Positions 1-10,478 of a DNA stretch of 64,000 bases are shown here, piece by piece. How positions within the stretch are numbered: the stretch's first letter is position 1; every line of letters begins with the position of its first letter. The position numbers and the translations under genes are program-made. Location: positions 12,028,001-12,092,000 of the forward strand of contig NC_047096.1 of assembly GCF_902459505.1 (NCBI RefSeq), read 5' to 3'. Source of the stretch: Geotrypetes seraphini. Lineage: Eukaryota; Chordata; Amphibia; Gymnophiona; Dermophiidae. Below the pieces are notes generated by a model. It was not told the origin of the DNA. It ran no database searches and saw only the letters and a list, made by a program, of their open reading frames with translations.

Positions 1-3000
1 ACCGAAATTCTGGGTCAGGGGTGAGTGCACACACTTTTGAGTCGGGAGTAGGATCACATCATATTTATGGGTCACATTGTAATTCCGGGTCTAGGGGGAG
101 TACACACTGTAGTTCTGGGTATATGGGGAGTACACATTGTGGTTCTGAGCCTCAGGAAAGCACAAATAACACAAACAATGCTAAAGGTGTTCAAATAGCT
201 CAAACAGGAATATCCCCACTGAGACATAACAAAAATATAACATGGAGGGCTATGTACGTCAACGCACACAGTTTAGGAAACAAGATCCTGGAATTGGAAA
301 CAGAAATAAGGAATGCCGATCTGGATGTGGTGGCGATATCCGAAACCTGGCTCACAGACTCCCACGGGTGGGACATGGTCATACCGGGTTACAACTTGCT
401 TCGCCGGGACAGAGAGGGTAGGATGGGAGGGGGTGTAGCATTATATACTAAAGATGACATTAAGGTCACGAGAATCTCAGATGTCCAGTATACTGGGGAA
501 TCCCTTTGGGTTAATTTGGCCAGAGGGAAGGACAAATGCTTGTATCTTGGTGTAATTTACAGACCCCCAAGACAACAGGATGACCTGGATATGGAAATAA
601 TCGAAGATATAGAAAATATCACCTTGCGTGGGGACACAGTATTGCTAGGTGACTTCAACATGCCTGATGTGGATTGGGTTACACTTACCTCTGCTTCCGG
701 CAGCAGCAGGAGGCTATTAAACTCTATGAAAGGAGCAAGCCTCAGGCAACTGGTGTTGGAACCGACAAGGGATCAGGCAATACTGGACCTGATACTTACC
801 AATGGAGAAAGTGTCACAGAGGTCTCGGTGGGCGACACATTGGCCTCCAGTGACCACAACATGGTATGGTTCAATATCAGGAAAGGTTTCACTAAATCTA
901 CTACACTAACCAAAGTCCTCAAATTCAAGGACACAAATTTCAAAGAAATGGGAGACTTCGTTCACCAGGCGCTACATAGCCAAGAAGAAACCGATAACGT
1001 GGAAGACATGTGGTCAACTTTGAAAGCAACCATACAAGAAGCAACAAACCGCTATGTAAAATCAGTAAGTAAACGGCGAAGGAACAATAAGCCACAGTGG
1101 TTTACTGCGGAGATCTCAGACCTGATCAAGGAGAAGAAAAAAGCATTCATCTCTTACAAACAATCAGGGAAGCAGGACTCTAGAGCAGACTACCTGGCCA
1201 AATCAAAAGCCGTCAAAACAGCAGTCAGGGAGGCTAAATTCCTCATGGAGGAGTCTCTAGCAAAGAACATCCAGAAGGGAGATAAATCCTTCTTCAGGTA
1301 TATCAGTGATAGAAGAAAAAACTCAGGCGGGATTGTACGTCTTAGGAAACCAGACGGAGACTATGTGGAAAAGGATTCGGAAAAAGCCCAACTATTAAAT
1401 GAATACTTCTGCTCAGTCTTCACCCGAGAAGCGCCAGGGCTCGGCCCTCAGCTACAGACAAGGGTTGGCTCAGTTGACCCGTTTAGTAACTTTGAATTTA
1501 CGCCCAGCAGTGTCTACGGTGAGCTGTCAAAGCTCAAGGTTAACAAAGCAATGGGGCCGGACAACCTGCACCCCAGGGTGCTTAGGGAGCTGAGTGATGT
1601 CTTGGCGGAGCCACTGTCCGCGCTCTTCAACCTCTCCCTTAGTACAGGCAGCGTCCCGTTGGACTGGAGGACGGCTAACGTCATTCCACTCCACAAGAAA
1701 GGCTCAAAGATGGAGACAGCAAACTACAGACCAGTGAGTCTAACATCGATAGTGAGCAAACTAATGGAAACTCTAATCAAACACCAATTAGATAAGATCC
1801 TGGATGAGGAGAATCTACGGGATCCCCGACAACATGGATTTACTAAGGGGAGATCCTGCCAATCCAACCTGATCAGCTTCTTTGACTGGGTGACGGGGAA
1901 GCTGGATATTGGGGAGTCCCTGGACATCGTGTACCTGGACTTTAGCAAAGCATTCGATAGCGTACCACACCGCAGGTTACTGAGCAAGATGAGTTCTATA
2001 GGATTAGGTAACACATTGACGAAATGGGTTGGGAGCTGGCTTGGAGGTAGGCTCCAAAGGGTGGTGGTGAACGGCACCCCCTCCGAAATGACGGAGGTGA
2101 TTAGTGGAGTACCACAGGGCTCAGTCTTGGGCCCAATCCTATTCAACATCTTTATAAGAGACTTGGCAGAAGGGCTTCGAGGTAAAATAACATTATTCGC
2201 CGATGACGCCAAACTGAGTAATGTAGTGGGCAAATGCACAACAGACGAAGATTCAGTGCCCGACAACATGATGCACGACCTATTCCTACTGGAGCGATGG
2301 TCTAGGACATGGCAACTCAACTTCAATGCCAAAAAATGCAAAGTTATGCACCTGGGCAGCCAGAATCCATGCAAGTCTTATACCCTTAATGGCGAGATCC
2401 TAGCAAAAACGGTAGCAGAACGAGACTTGGGGGTAATCGTCAGTGAGGACATGAAGTCTGCCAATCAAGTGGAGCAGGCTTCGACCAAGGCAAGACAAAT
2501 CATGGGCTGCATACGAAGGGGTTTCATCAGTCGTAAGGCGGAAGTCATTATGCCATTGTATAGATCCATGGTGAGGCCCCACCTGGAATACTGTGTGCAA
2601 TTCTGGAGGCCGCATTATCGCAAGGATGTGCTGAGACTGGAGTCGGTGCAAAGAATGGCCACCCGGATGGTCTCGGGACTCAAGGATCTACCATATGAAA
2701 AATGGCTTGACAAATTACAGCTATACTCGCTCGAGGAGCGCAGAGAGAGGGGAGACATGATCGAGACGTTCAAGTATCTTACGGGCCGCATCGAGGCGGA
2801 GGAAGATATCTTCTTTTTCAAGGGTCCCACGACAACAAGAGGGCATCCGTTGAAAATCAGGGGCGGGAAACTACGAGGTGACACCAGGAAATTCTTTTTC
2901 ACTGAAAGAGTGGTTGATCGCTGGAATAGTCTTCCACTACAGGTGATTGAGGCCAGCAGCATGCCTGATTTTAAGGCCAAATGGGATCGGCACATGGGAT

Positions 3001-3102
3001 CTATTCACAGGGCAAAGGTAGGGGAGGGACATTAAGGTGGGCAGACTGGATGGGCCGTGGGCCCTTATCTGCCGTCTATTTCTATGTTTCTATGTTTCTA
3101 TG
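1..3102 (+). mobile_element. CR1-type LINE, near complete, cut by window start
   Basis: Non-LTR retrotransposon whose open frame (21-3035) runs nearly to its 3' end. The short 3' UTR ends in a reiterated TTTCTATG octamer at about 3081-3102, the kind of tail typical of CR1 elements in place of poly(A). The first 160 bases hold imperfect repeats of roughly 30 bases, so the true 5' end may lie outside the window. This is the best preserved LINE here and probably a young copy. Confidence 0.9.
21..3035 (+). CDS. LINE ORF2: AP endonuclease plus reverse transcriptase (CR1 clade)
   Basis: Uninterrupted 1004-residue frame encoding the replication protein of a CR1-type LINE, which nicks DNA and reverse transcribes LINE RNA onto the nick. 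The endonuclease occupies about residues 73-290, with the motifs SETWL (near 107), YRPP (near 180), GDFNMPDVDW (near 209) and SDHNM (near 278). The reverse transcriptase covers about residues 480-800, with NYRPVSLTS, YLDFSKAFD, SGVPQGSVLGP and the catalytic FADD at 726-729. The C-terminal thumb region ends with the ERVVDRWNSLP block. Residues 10-45 are a low-complexity stretch rich in GS, TH and CS that comes from short tandem DNA repeats and may be 5' UTR. The real start is therefore uncertain and could be nearer residue 70. Length fits the family, and no stop or frameshift was found. Confidence 0.9.
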   Translation: MSAHTFESGVGSHHIYGSHCNSGSRGSTHCSSGYMGSTHCGSEPQESTNNTNNAKGVQIAQTGISPLRHNKNITWRAMYVNAHSLGNKILELETEIRNADLDVVAISETWLTDSHGWDMVIPGYNLLRRDREGRMGGGVALYTKDDIKVTRISDVQYTGESLWVNLARGKDKCLYLGVIYRPPRQQDDLDMEIIEDIENITLRGDTVLLGDFNMPDVDWVTLTSASGSSRRLLNSMKGASLRQLVLEPTRDQAILDLILTNGESVTEVSVGDTLASSDHNMVWFNIRKGFTKSTTLTKVLKFKDTNFKEMGDFVHQALHSQEETDNVEDMWSTLKATIQEATNRYVKSVSKRRRNNKPQWFTAEISDLIKEKKKAFISYKQSGKQDSRADYLAKSKAVKTAVREAKFLMEESLAKNIQKGDKSFFRYISDRRKNSGGIVRLRKPDGDYVEKDSEKAQLLNEYFCSVFTREAPGLGPQLQTRVGSVDPFSNFEFTPSSVYGELSKLKVNKAMGPDNLHPRVLRELSDVLAEPLSALFNLSLSTGSVPLDWRTANVIPLHKKGSKMETANYRPVSLTSIVSKLMETLIKHQLDKILDEENLRDPRQHGFTKGRSCQSNLISFFDWVTGKLDIGESLDIVYLDFSKAFDSVPHRRLLSKMSSIGLGNTLTKWVGSWLGGRLQRVVVNGTPSEMTEVISGVPQGSVLGPILFNIFIRDLAEGLRGKITLFADDAKLSNVVGKCTTDEDSVPDNMMHDLFLLERWSRTWQLNFNAKKCKVMHLGSQNPCKSYTLNGEILAKTVAERDLGVIVSEDMKSANQVEQASTKARQIMGCIRRGFISRKAEVIMPLYRSMVRPHLEYCVQFWRPHYRKDVLRLESVQRMATRMVSGLKDLPYEKWLDKLQLYSLEERRERGDMIETFKYLTGRIEAEEDIFFFKGPTTTRGHPLKIRGGKLRGDTRKFFFTERVVDRWNSLPLQVIEASSMPDFKAKWDRHMGSIHRAKVGEGH

Positions 3103-3560
3103 AAAGTTTGCTCACACCAAAGATATGCTAGCAGGCAACTCGCTCACCAAGCAGCTTTTTGGGACCCTGAAGTTCTCTTAGGCCAAGATTCTCAAAACTT
3201 TAATACAGTCGCTAAGCAGTTTTCCGGAGGTTTAGCCTGCACGCATTTTAGCGGCGGATTATCAAAACGGATTGTCTCTGTCTTTAGCGAGATTTCTAGC
3301 AGTCTCCGGCAACGGCATGCAAATGGGCTCTTTAACATTGAAATGAGCGCTCCGGTGGATTCTTAAAACTCGCCGAGGCATTTTCAAAGAGCGGCTTTGG
3401 CTTTTGGCGACTAAAAGCAGCAACTGGTCCGGGAGTGACGTTACAGTTACCAGCACTTGTGTTTTGAATGTGGCTAATTAAAATAAAAATGGGTAGCTTC
3501 TTTTGAGGTTTTGGGAGAGACAGGCATGTTTCACTTTCTTATCAAGAGCATATTAACTAT
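3103..3560. other. Unassigned spacer
   Basis: No gene recognised. The stretch from about 3181 begins with a 'gattctcaaaac' motif that recurs near 18773 and may be the edge of an old MITE. No matching second terminus could be pinned down. Confidence 0.3.
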
Positions 3561-4432
3561 ATAGTCAAAAGTTGTTTTTATCGTCTGCGTTTAATTCGCT
3601 CAATGTCCAAGTACCTAGAGCCAAAATCCTTAAATATCTTAGTTCACTCTCTAATAATTTCCAAACTAGATTATTGTAATTCACTGTTATTAAACATTAC
3701 AAATAAAGAACAAAGACGTTTACAAATAATACAAAATATAGCTATAAAAATAATCCATCACGGGAAGAAATATGATCACGTGACTCCTTATCTGATAGAA
3801 TCTCACTGGCTACCCATCAATCAAAGAATAACATATAAAATAGCATTATTAGTATTCAAAACAATAACTTCTAATGAACCTCAGTTTATTGATCGTCTAC
3901 TAATTCCCCACGTTTCAAACCGCCTTCTTCGATCTAACACCCAAGAGCTACTCATGGTCCCTTCATTAAAAATAATAGGAACTAGACGCCACGATATTTT
4001 TTCAGTCAAAGCGCCGCTTATTTGGAATACTCTCCCTTTATATATTAGAAACATCAAAGACCTCACTTTATTTAAAACCAATCTTAAAAACATTTCTCTT
4101 CAAAGCTTCTTTTAATCTTTAAAAAGGAATTTTTTTCCTCGATAATTTAAAATAATAAAAAGTGAAAAGTCTTTACTCTTTTTAGACCCCATCCCTAGTG
4201 TTTTTTTCCTATCCTTCATAGTTTTCTTCTCTTCCCAGTGGGGAAACAACAATTTTGTAACTTTTATACCCTTATGTTCTTTCCCAATTATTCCAGTTTT
4301 GTCTGTATTGACCCTGTTTCTTTTTGTTTTTTTATTTAATTGTCCTATCCCAATTTAACTGTTATGTAATTCGCTTAGAATTTATTAAGCGAACCATTAA
4401 ATCCAAATAAACTTGAAACTTGAAACTTGTTA
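3561..4432 (+). mobile_element. L2-type LINE, 5'-truncated
   Basis: Holds only the C-terminal end of the reverse transcriptase protein (3603-4115) plus the 3' UTR. The copy ends in a repeated TTGAAAC heptamer (about 4410-4432) preceded by 'aataaac', a common L2 tail. A related antisense copy lies at 5922-6944. The 5' truncation is the usual outcome of incomplete reverse transcription. Confidence 0.8.
3603..4115 (+). CDS. L2 LINE ORF2 C-terminal fragment
   Basis: A 170-residue open piece downstream of the reverse transcriptase core. It carries the family signature KLDYCNSLL, then RLQIIQN, DHVTPYL, HWLPINQRITYK and IWNTLPLYIR. These blocks form the conserved thumb/C-terminal region of L2-clade proteins. 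The palm domain with the FADD residues is absent, so the fragment is not functional. The first methionine is internal to the original protein. Confidence 0.8.
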   Translation: MSKYLEPKSLNILVHSLIISKLDYCNSLLLNITNKEQRRLQIIQNIAIKIIHHGKKYDHVTPYLIESHWLPINQRITYKIALLVFKTITSNEPQFIDRLLIPHVSNRLLRSNTQELLMVPSLKIIGTRRHDIFSVKAPLIWNTLPLYIRNIKDLTLFKTNLKNISLQSFF

Positions 4433-4892
4433 AAAGCCAACATTTCTTCTTGAGTGCGTGTAGGACACTCTTGTCTTGTGTGTTTCTGGCTGTGGGTCTT
4501 GATTAAATTTTACATTCAAAACAAATGACAAGATTTACCTGAATTATAGTAGTTTTTTGGAGAGAAAGTTATGTTTTAAGCGCAATTGATAAAAGTCGAT
4601 GTTGCTTCTCCCCTCTTCTCCCTTCCATTCATCCCATAGTGCAGCAGGAGAGTGTGGAGTGCTTCTTTTTACGGCGTTTTTCTGCGCATGTGCCCATCAG
4701 CGACGGGCACATGCAAAAGTAGGAAATCTTTGTTGCTGTCCGCCGATCTTATTTGCATGCACGATTTTTTAAGAATGTCTCGGGTTTTTAGATTCAGTAT
4801 CAAAACGGCTGCGTTAGCAGATCGGCACTTTTTAACGCAGGTTTTTTTAAAATCCTCTCCTTAGAAGGTTATTAAAACTCTGCATTGTTTCT

Positions 4893-5007
4893 CCCGTTTA
4901 CAAAACTATAGCGTGGTTTTTAGCTACGGCCATGGAGGAAACAGCTCCGATGTGCATAGAATTCCTATGGCCGGCACTAAAAACTGCGCTACGGTTTTGT
5001 AAAGGGG
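4893..5007. mobile_element. Palindromic MITE
   Basis: Imperfect hairpin of about 115 bases. The left end (CCCGTTTACAAAAC) and the right end (GTTTTGTAAAGGGG) are inverted copies, and pairing continues inward through TAGCG/CGCTA, GTTTTTAG/CTAAAAAC and CGGCCAT/ATGGCCG. No target duplication was resolved. Superfamily unknown. Confidence 0.6.
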
Positions 5008-5680
5008 AGGGGGTTTATATATGTTAATGACTGAATTGGTTTTATAATTTTAATCTTATGTAATTTCACTGATAATGGCCAGTTTTTTTTTATACATTGT
5101 TTTTATATTATGTTTATTATTACTGGTGGTTAAGATTTTAATTGAAACCTCCTGACTCATTACTGAGAAGAAAGAAAGTGACAGAGGTAAAGAAAGAGGA
5201 AAAGACGGATCTCCCATGTGCATGGTACAGAAGGAACTTTTAATTAGCTCTCTTGTACATATTTTTGATGTGCCCGAAAGATAAACCGATGATTATTATA
5301 CATTATTTTCTTGAGATACTGATTATTATTCATTATTTCCTGTATTCAGGCTTTTAGTATTTCCCATTTGTAAAGAAAGACAGGTAGATGGCCATATAGA
5401 AAAGTAAAGTGAAGCCATCCTAATTGTACTGTACATTGGCGTAAGAGGGAAAGAGGAAACAGAGAGAGAATTCTAGGAGCACTTTAGCACTATGCTGGAG
5501 TGTTAGAGGAATTCATTTTGCTGGAAATTTGGCCACAAGAGACACTCTCTTGGATGTTCGACATGCCACAAGAAATTAACAAATGGGGAAAGCATGCAGA
5601 GCATGGCTCCTGCAATTCCTTCCAACCCCTCTGCATACGTGTGTCTGCTTGTATGTGCATTATTGCTTGCTTGCAAGTGT
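5008..5680. other. Unassigned AT-rich spacer
   Basis: No gene or recognisable repeat. AT-rich sequence only. Confidence 0.4.
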
Positions 5681-5921
5681 GTTTCTGCAACCCCAATAGC
5701 CCTTATGTTTGAAGGTGGCACCTATATGGCAGTAGAGTATGGTTTGGGTTTTTTGAGGGGGCCCACATTTTCCACCATGAATGTAGTGGTTAGAGTGGCT
5801 TATGCGCCTGGATCCTCCTCTCTATGGTTCATTAGCTCACCCCCCAGGCTACTTAAGACACCTATATGCAGCTCTACTAGGCAGGTGCTGATGTTCTGGA
5901 GACAGGTACTATATGTGTGTT
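5681..5921 (+). repeat. 600-bp dispersed repeat, copy 1, left part
   Basis: Matches the inverted copy at 21930-22560: shared blocks include 'gcaaccccaatagcccttatg', the 'ctctaaccac' region and 'ctgatgttctggagacagg'. The copy is split by the antisense L2 LINE at 5922-6944 and resumes beyond it. Type of element unknown and no coding capacity seen. Confidence 0.65.
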
Positions 5922-6944
5922 TTTCAAGTTTCAAGTTTATTAAAATTTTTGATTAATCGCTTAATCTTGCTTCAAAGCGATGTACATACATAAAAAAAAT
6001 ATTTAAATTACAACTTTAAGATAAAATTGCATTTTTAAAATTAACAATAAAACATTAATTAATATATAACCATTAAATAAAAAAATTGAATGCAAATTAA
6101 CAAACATGAATGAAGGGAAAAAGGGGAAATGAAATACAATTTATAATAGAAAAGAAGGTCGGGAAAAACATAAGGATGGGAGTTCAAAGAATTGTCAAAA
6201 GCAGCATTATTGAATTCAAGGGAAGAACTTGTTAATCAAAAGCATCTTTAAAAAGGAATGTTTTTAAGTTAATCTTAAATTTCTCAATATCATGTTCTTT
6301 CCTTAAGTATATTGGCAGAGAGTTCCAAATTTGTGGAGCAGTAACAGAGAATATATATTGTCTTCTAGTATTAATGATTTTGAGAGATGGAATTGTTAAT
6401 AAATGCTGTTCGTTGGATCGTAATGTTCTATTTGTAGAGTAAGGAATTAGTGTATTAAAAATAAATGCAGGTGTTTTAAAAAGCATCGCTTTAAAAGTGA
6501 GTAGGCTTAGTTTATATGTTATTCTATGGGATACTGGAAGCCAATGAGCTTTCTTGAGCAGTGGTGTTACGTGATCAAATTTTTTTGTCCTTGTTAGTAA
6601 TTTAATTGAAGTATTTTGTATTATTTGAAGTCGTCTTATTTCATTCTGTGCAATTCCTTTATAAAGGGCATTGCAGTAATCTATTCTAGAGATTACTAAA
6701 GAGTGGATCAGGATATTTAGAGATTTGGAACAAAGATATTGTGAAAGAGAGCGAATTTGACGGAGTCTATAGAATGATGATTTTACGATACTACCTATGT
6801 GTTCATGAAAAGTTAATTTACTGTCAAATATGACTCCTAGAATTTTAATTGAATCAACTAATTGCAAAGGAATATTTTTTATATTAATAGGGGTGATAAG
6901 TTTAGGATTTTCTTTCCATGGAAAAAGCACCGTTTTTGTTTTTT
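5922..6944 (-). mobile_element. L2-type LINE, antisense, 5'-truncated
   Basis: Its 3' tail is the TTGAAAC repeat seen here as 'caagtttcaagttt' at 5926-5940, followed by 3' UTR and a 232-residue open frame. It sits inside an older dispersed repeat that continues on both sides, so the insertion is younger than that repeat. Confidence 0.8.
6232..6930 (-). CDS. L2 LINE ORF2 C-terminal fragment
   Basis: 232 residues from the end of an L2 reverse transcriptase. It starts just after the palm domain at the block reading IKILGVIFDSKLTF, and continues with RIDYCNALY, RLQIIQN, DHVTPLLKK, HWLPVSHRITYK and QIWNSLPIYLR. It is about 60% similar by eye to the fragment at 3603-4115. The catalytic core is missing because of 5' truncation, so it is a remnant. 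Confidence 0.8.
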   Translation of the reverse strand: MLFPWKENPKLITPINIKNIPLQLVDSIKILGVIFDSKLTFHEHIGSIVKSSFYRLRQIRSLSQYLCSKSLNILIHSLVISRIDYCNALYKGIAQNEIRRLQIIQNTSIKLLTRTKKFDHVTPLLKKAHWLPVSHRITYKLSLLTFKAMLFKTPAFIFNTLIPYSTNRTLRSNEQHLLTIPSLKIINTRRQYIFSVTAPQIWNSLPIYLRKEHDIEKFKINLKTFLFKDAFD

Positions 6945-7280
6945 CATTCTTTATTCTTTATTCTTTCATTTTTTATTCTGATCTTTGCGGGGGGGTGAGA
7001 CGGGGGTCAGTGATCACTGGGAGAGTGTGTGGGGGGTCTTTAAGTTGTCTCTGCAGGGCTTATCTGGTCACTTTGGATACCTTTTTGGCACTTATACCTG
7101 CTTTTACATCGTCTAACTAAGTTTCGCCCAGGAAGTCTTGTGAAACATTTGATTATCCCTGCAGGACGACTAAGTCTAGGTCAGCCCACATCCTGCTCAA
7201 ATTATGCCCTAACCACTCCTCCCGATACACCCCTTTTAGCACTGGGCGCACAGCGGCATTCAGAGGCCTAACAAGTCCCT
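6945..7280 (+). repeat. 600-bp dispersed repeat, copy 1, right part
   Basis: Continues the repeat interrupted at 5921: 'ttattctgatctttg', a G-rich run, 'tctctgcagggcttatctggtcactttgg' and 'gaggcctaac' all occur in inverted order at 21950-22250. It establishes that the L2 copy inserted into a pre-existing repeat. Confidence 0.65.
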
Positions 7281-7388
7281 GGATGCGTCCAGAATGTCGG
7301 TTTGATTATCGTCACTTGGACGACCTGTCTTTTAGTTGTCCAAGTGCCAACTTGGGCGGGTTTTCAGACGTGTTTAAGCTTCAATTAT

Positions 7389-7588
7389 GAGCCCCATAGC
7401 CTCAGCACCCTAAGGTTATGGGTTCAAAACCTGTACTGCTCCTTGTCATTCTGCGCAAGTCACTTAATCCCTCACTGCCCCAGGTACATTAGGCAGACTG
7501 TGAGCCTGCCCAGACAGAGGGAAAATGCTTGAGTGCCTGATTTGTAACTCATTCTGAGCTCCTTGGAGAGGACAGGCAAAAAAATAAA
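7389..7588 (+). mobile_element. tRNA-derived SINE, copy 1
   Basis: Polymerase III B-box-like GGGTTCAAAACC at about 7411, the family body 'gcaagtcacttaatcc', 'gccccaggtacattag' and 'gtgagcctgcc', then the tail 'ctgagctcc' and an A-rich end. The A-box end is truncated. The same family recurs at 15466, 25622, 42163, 44678, 51186, 63155 and 63940. Confidence 0.75.
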
Positions 7589-7589
7589 A

Positions 7590-9005
7590 CTACAGGCAAA
7601 AGCACCTCCATCCTCTTGTCCCAGAAAAAAATGACGCCCGGTGTCTTATTTATAACATTTCCCTGAACTCACTAATGTAAAAGGCTAATATAGACAGGGG
7701 GAGGGGGAGGGGAATGGGGCATCTCTCTCATTTCACACAGGAAACCTTTTGAGGTCAGGGAAATACCTGCTGTACTGGAATGTAACTCCTCTTGAGCTAC
7801 CAGAGAAAAAGCATGAGCAATCCAAAGAAATAAAATTCATGCACACGTGCACGTGCGAACACGAAATATAGCGTGTCAGCAAAAAGGAACTCCATTAGCT
7901 CTGCACGCACTAGGCCCTCTGTGCAGAGGGGGATGAGGATGCATGGGAAAAGGAGGAGGGAGGAGGGTTTGAAAAGAGAACCTCTCCATTAGTAAAGACA
8001 GGGAAAGCAGGTGGGAAGCAATTAGTGCTATTAATGGGAGTTCCTCTTACTGGGGAATAACAGTGCAGACGATCTCTCTCTCTCTCTCCTGTCTCTTTCT
8101 GACCATGCAGTGTACATATTTGATCAAGTCAGTACTTCTCTGGCTGTAATCTTCAGCTAGTCTTCTTGCCCCTTGGTTTCAGGGCTGTGATGCTGAGTCC
8201 TGGGACGTCCCAGACTCAGACCAAAGATGTCAAATTCAGAGCCCACCAAGAGAGGAAGGCAAAATTCCCCCAGGTCCAGCCATCAAGGGGGGGGGGGGGG
8301 CCAGTGCTGGCAGCCCAGATATTCGACACCAAAGCCAGCCTGTCAGCTTTGCTCAGCCAGATCCAACCCTTCCCCTGCCTCAGAGTCATTGCTTCAGCCA
8401 TTGGCTGGCAGGCAGCAGCAGCAGCAGCAGCAGCGATCAAGAGAGATTGTTCTGCCAGCCACAGTTTGTTCTTCCTGCTGCATCCTGTTTCCTGTGATGT
8501 AACTTCCTGTTTCTGCATAGGTGGGATGTGACAGGAAAAAGGAGCCATAGCCGGCAAAGCAGTCTCTCTCTAGTCTCTATCAGTGCTGCCTACCAGCCAA
8601 TGACTTTACTTTTGACTGATGGTGAGATGGGCGGAGGGCAGCAGAGCTCTTAAGATTATTTGCCCTGGGCCCAACTTTGTCTCTTGGCAGTCCTGGTCAA
8701 ATTGCAATCAGGGAGGGTTGCAAAAAACCAACCAGGTTTTCAAGATATCCCTAAAAAATATTCATCTAACTGCCCTCTTGAACGGGACACTCTAGAAAAC
8801 AAAAGTTAAAATATCGAAATACAAAAGAAGCTATTACATACACATATTATTATTTTCGATCTTCAAATCATACATAAAATATTATGAGAATCAAATTTAA
8901 TATTACAAACACCAACTCTTCACACTACTACATAAACAATATTTTTTTTTTTTAAAAACCCACCCCTCTCTTATTTTCACATACAAGCTCTTTCGTAGTC
9001 CACTA
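7590..9005. other. Spacer with microsatellites and a MITE remnant
   Basis: No gene supported. It contains a short (TC)n at about 8076-8096, a G run at 8287-8301 and a (GCA)n run at 8412-8434. A remnant near 8690-8800 carries the 'caggttttcaagatatcc' motif of the MITE family found whole at 39010-39203. Confidence 0.4.
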
Positions 9006-9006
9006 A

Positions 9007-9191
9007 GGGCTCCTTTTACGAAGCTGCGTTAGGGCATTAACGAGCAGAATAGCGAGCGCTACAGTGCCACGTGCGCTAGACGCTAATGTCAGCATTGAGC
9101 TGGTGTTCATTCTAGCCGCGTAGCACGGGGTTAGAGTGAGCTAATCCGCTGTGTGCGCTAAAAACGCTAGCGCACCTTAGTAAAAGGAGCT
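9007..9191. mobile_element. Palindromic MITE, GGGCTCC family, copy 1
   Basis: Ends in AGGGCTCCTTTTACGAAGC and an inverted GTAAAAGGAGC. The interior is rich in GCTAG/CGCTA hairpin motifs. Two better copies lie at 14362-14519 and 28880-29052. Superfamily undetermined. Confidence 0.65.
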
Positions 9192-9231
9192 CTATACACC
9201 AGTTCATTAACAACAATACATGTTTTCAATT

Positions 9232-9770
9232 TTCTTTTTAAAAAAAAAAATTCTTTATTAATTTTCAAAATTACAACCAATGCAACTCATTGTAATACAA
9301 TGAAAGCACATTCATCTTTCTCATGTTCATAATCATCCTTTTCCCCCCCCACCCATCCACCCAAACAATTATCATTCTATATAACACAAACATATATTAT
9401 CATAACTATCCTATCTATTCTGAATAATGATATCTTCACACCCATCCCAATTATAAATATTCAAAAATCAATTTATGACATAAAGAATCCCCCTCTCCCC
9501 CCCCCCCCCCCCGCCCTGGATATGTACCAAAGTAAAGAACAAACGGATTCACGGTCAACAAACAATTACAATGAGGTAACATAAGATGCCAATGGGCCCC
9601 ATATTAATTTAAATATATTACCATGTCCTAAAGTTTCAGTTTATTTTTAAAACAATTCCCTTCATAAGTATACACTAGAATAGATGACATGCACGTCACA
9701 TATGCAAAAGTCTGTCAATGTTATGAGCATCTGTGTGCGTAAGGATACAACTGCCCAGACAAGCAATCAA
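9232..9770 (-). mobile_element. Probable L1/Tx1-type LINE 3' end, antisense
   Basis: An A/T homopolymer is followed by 'attctttattaattttca', which in the sense direction reads as a TGAAAATTAATAAAGAAT 3' terminus. The Tx1/L1-like copy ending near 26490 has a similar terminus. The rest is AT-rich 3' UTR-like sequence without coding motifs. It includes a C run at about 9497-9511. Confidence 0.45.
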
Positions 9771-9772
9771 TC

Positions 9773-10060
9773 TTTTTTTTTTTTTTTTATAATTCTTTAT
9801 TAATTTTCAAGCTTTGACAGTGTATTACAATTAATATAACTTTAACAGATTGCATACAATACACCATATTACACACATTATTAAAGAAAACATCCATTTT
9901 CCCCCCTCCTCCCAATTATTAATATATTAAATCATATTATTTATTACAATACTATATTTAAATATTTTTTAACTCTTCCAAATACTTTCCCCTCCCATCC
10001 CTCCACCCTGGATGTGTAAGGAAATCTAAGAAATAAAAGATATAATTTCTTTTTTTTTAT
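9773..10060 (-). mobile_element. Probable L1/Tx1-type LINE 3' end, antisense, second copy
   Basis: The same T-run plus 'ataattctttattaattttcaa' terminus as the preceding copy, followed by AT-rich sequence. Two tandem antisense tails suggest one LINE inserted beside or within another. Confidence 0.45.
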
Positions 10061-10189
10061 GCAGTAGTTATCCTAACTTGAGCAACAAAGCAATTAAGCC
10101 GTTGTTACTATTTGGATCTTCTTATCTTTGCGAACTTGGATTTTTAGCCAGACAGAAATTAAATTTAAAAAAAAAAAGAACGACTGCAG

Positions 10190-10478
10190 ATGGTGGATGA
10201 TGAAATGCGTGTTTGCTTGTCGACTATCGAGCCGCTTTTTGAGTTAATTTGCATTCAAAAACAAGCACGTCCATCGCCAATTCTGTTCTATCTACTTTAA
10301 TTTCACCGTTGTTACAATTACCCATACATAGCTTAAAGAACTTTAAATAATTCTCAAATCTAATTTTTTTTTTTGTTGGTTTTGCAATTTTATAATTTCA
10401 ATTTATAATGTGCCGCAAAAAAAACATATGCTTCTTTTAGTGTGCCAAAGCTAAAAAAAAAGGTTGAGACACTGGTAT
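10190..10478 (-). mobile_element. hAT-like element, CAGTGTCTC family, copy A
   Basis: Reverse complement begins CAGTGTCTCAACC and shares several long blocks with 12262-12490: the 'gcacattata' region, 'ttgcaaaaccaacaaaaaa', 'gtgcttgtttttga' and 'gctcgatag.cgacaagcaaa'. The CAGTG..CTCA terminus is typical of hAT elements. No intact transposase frame. Confidence 0.6.

Noticed and set aside
8166-8557. Overlapping frames on both strands including a polyalanine/polyglutamine stretch
   Set aside because: Caused by a (GCA)n run. No splice sites, domain or conserved context.
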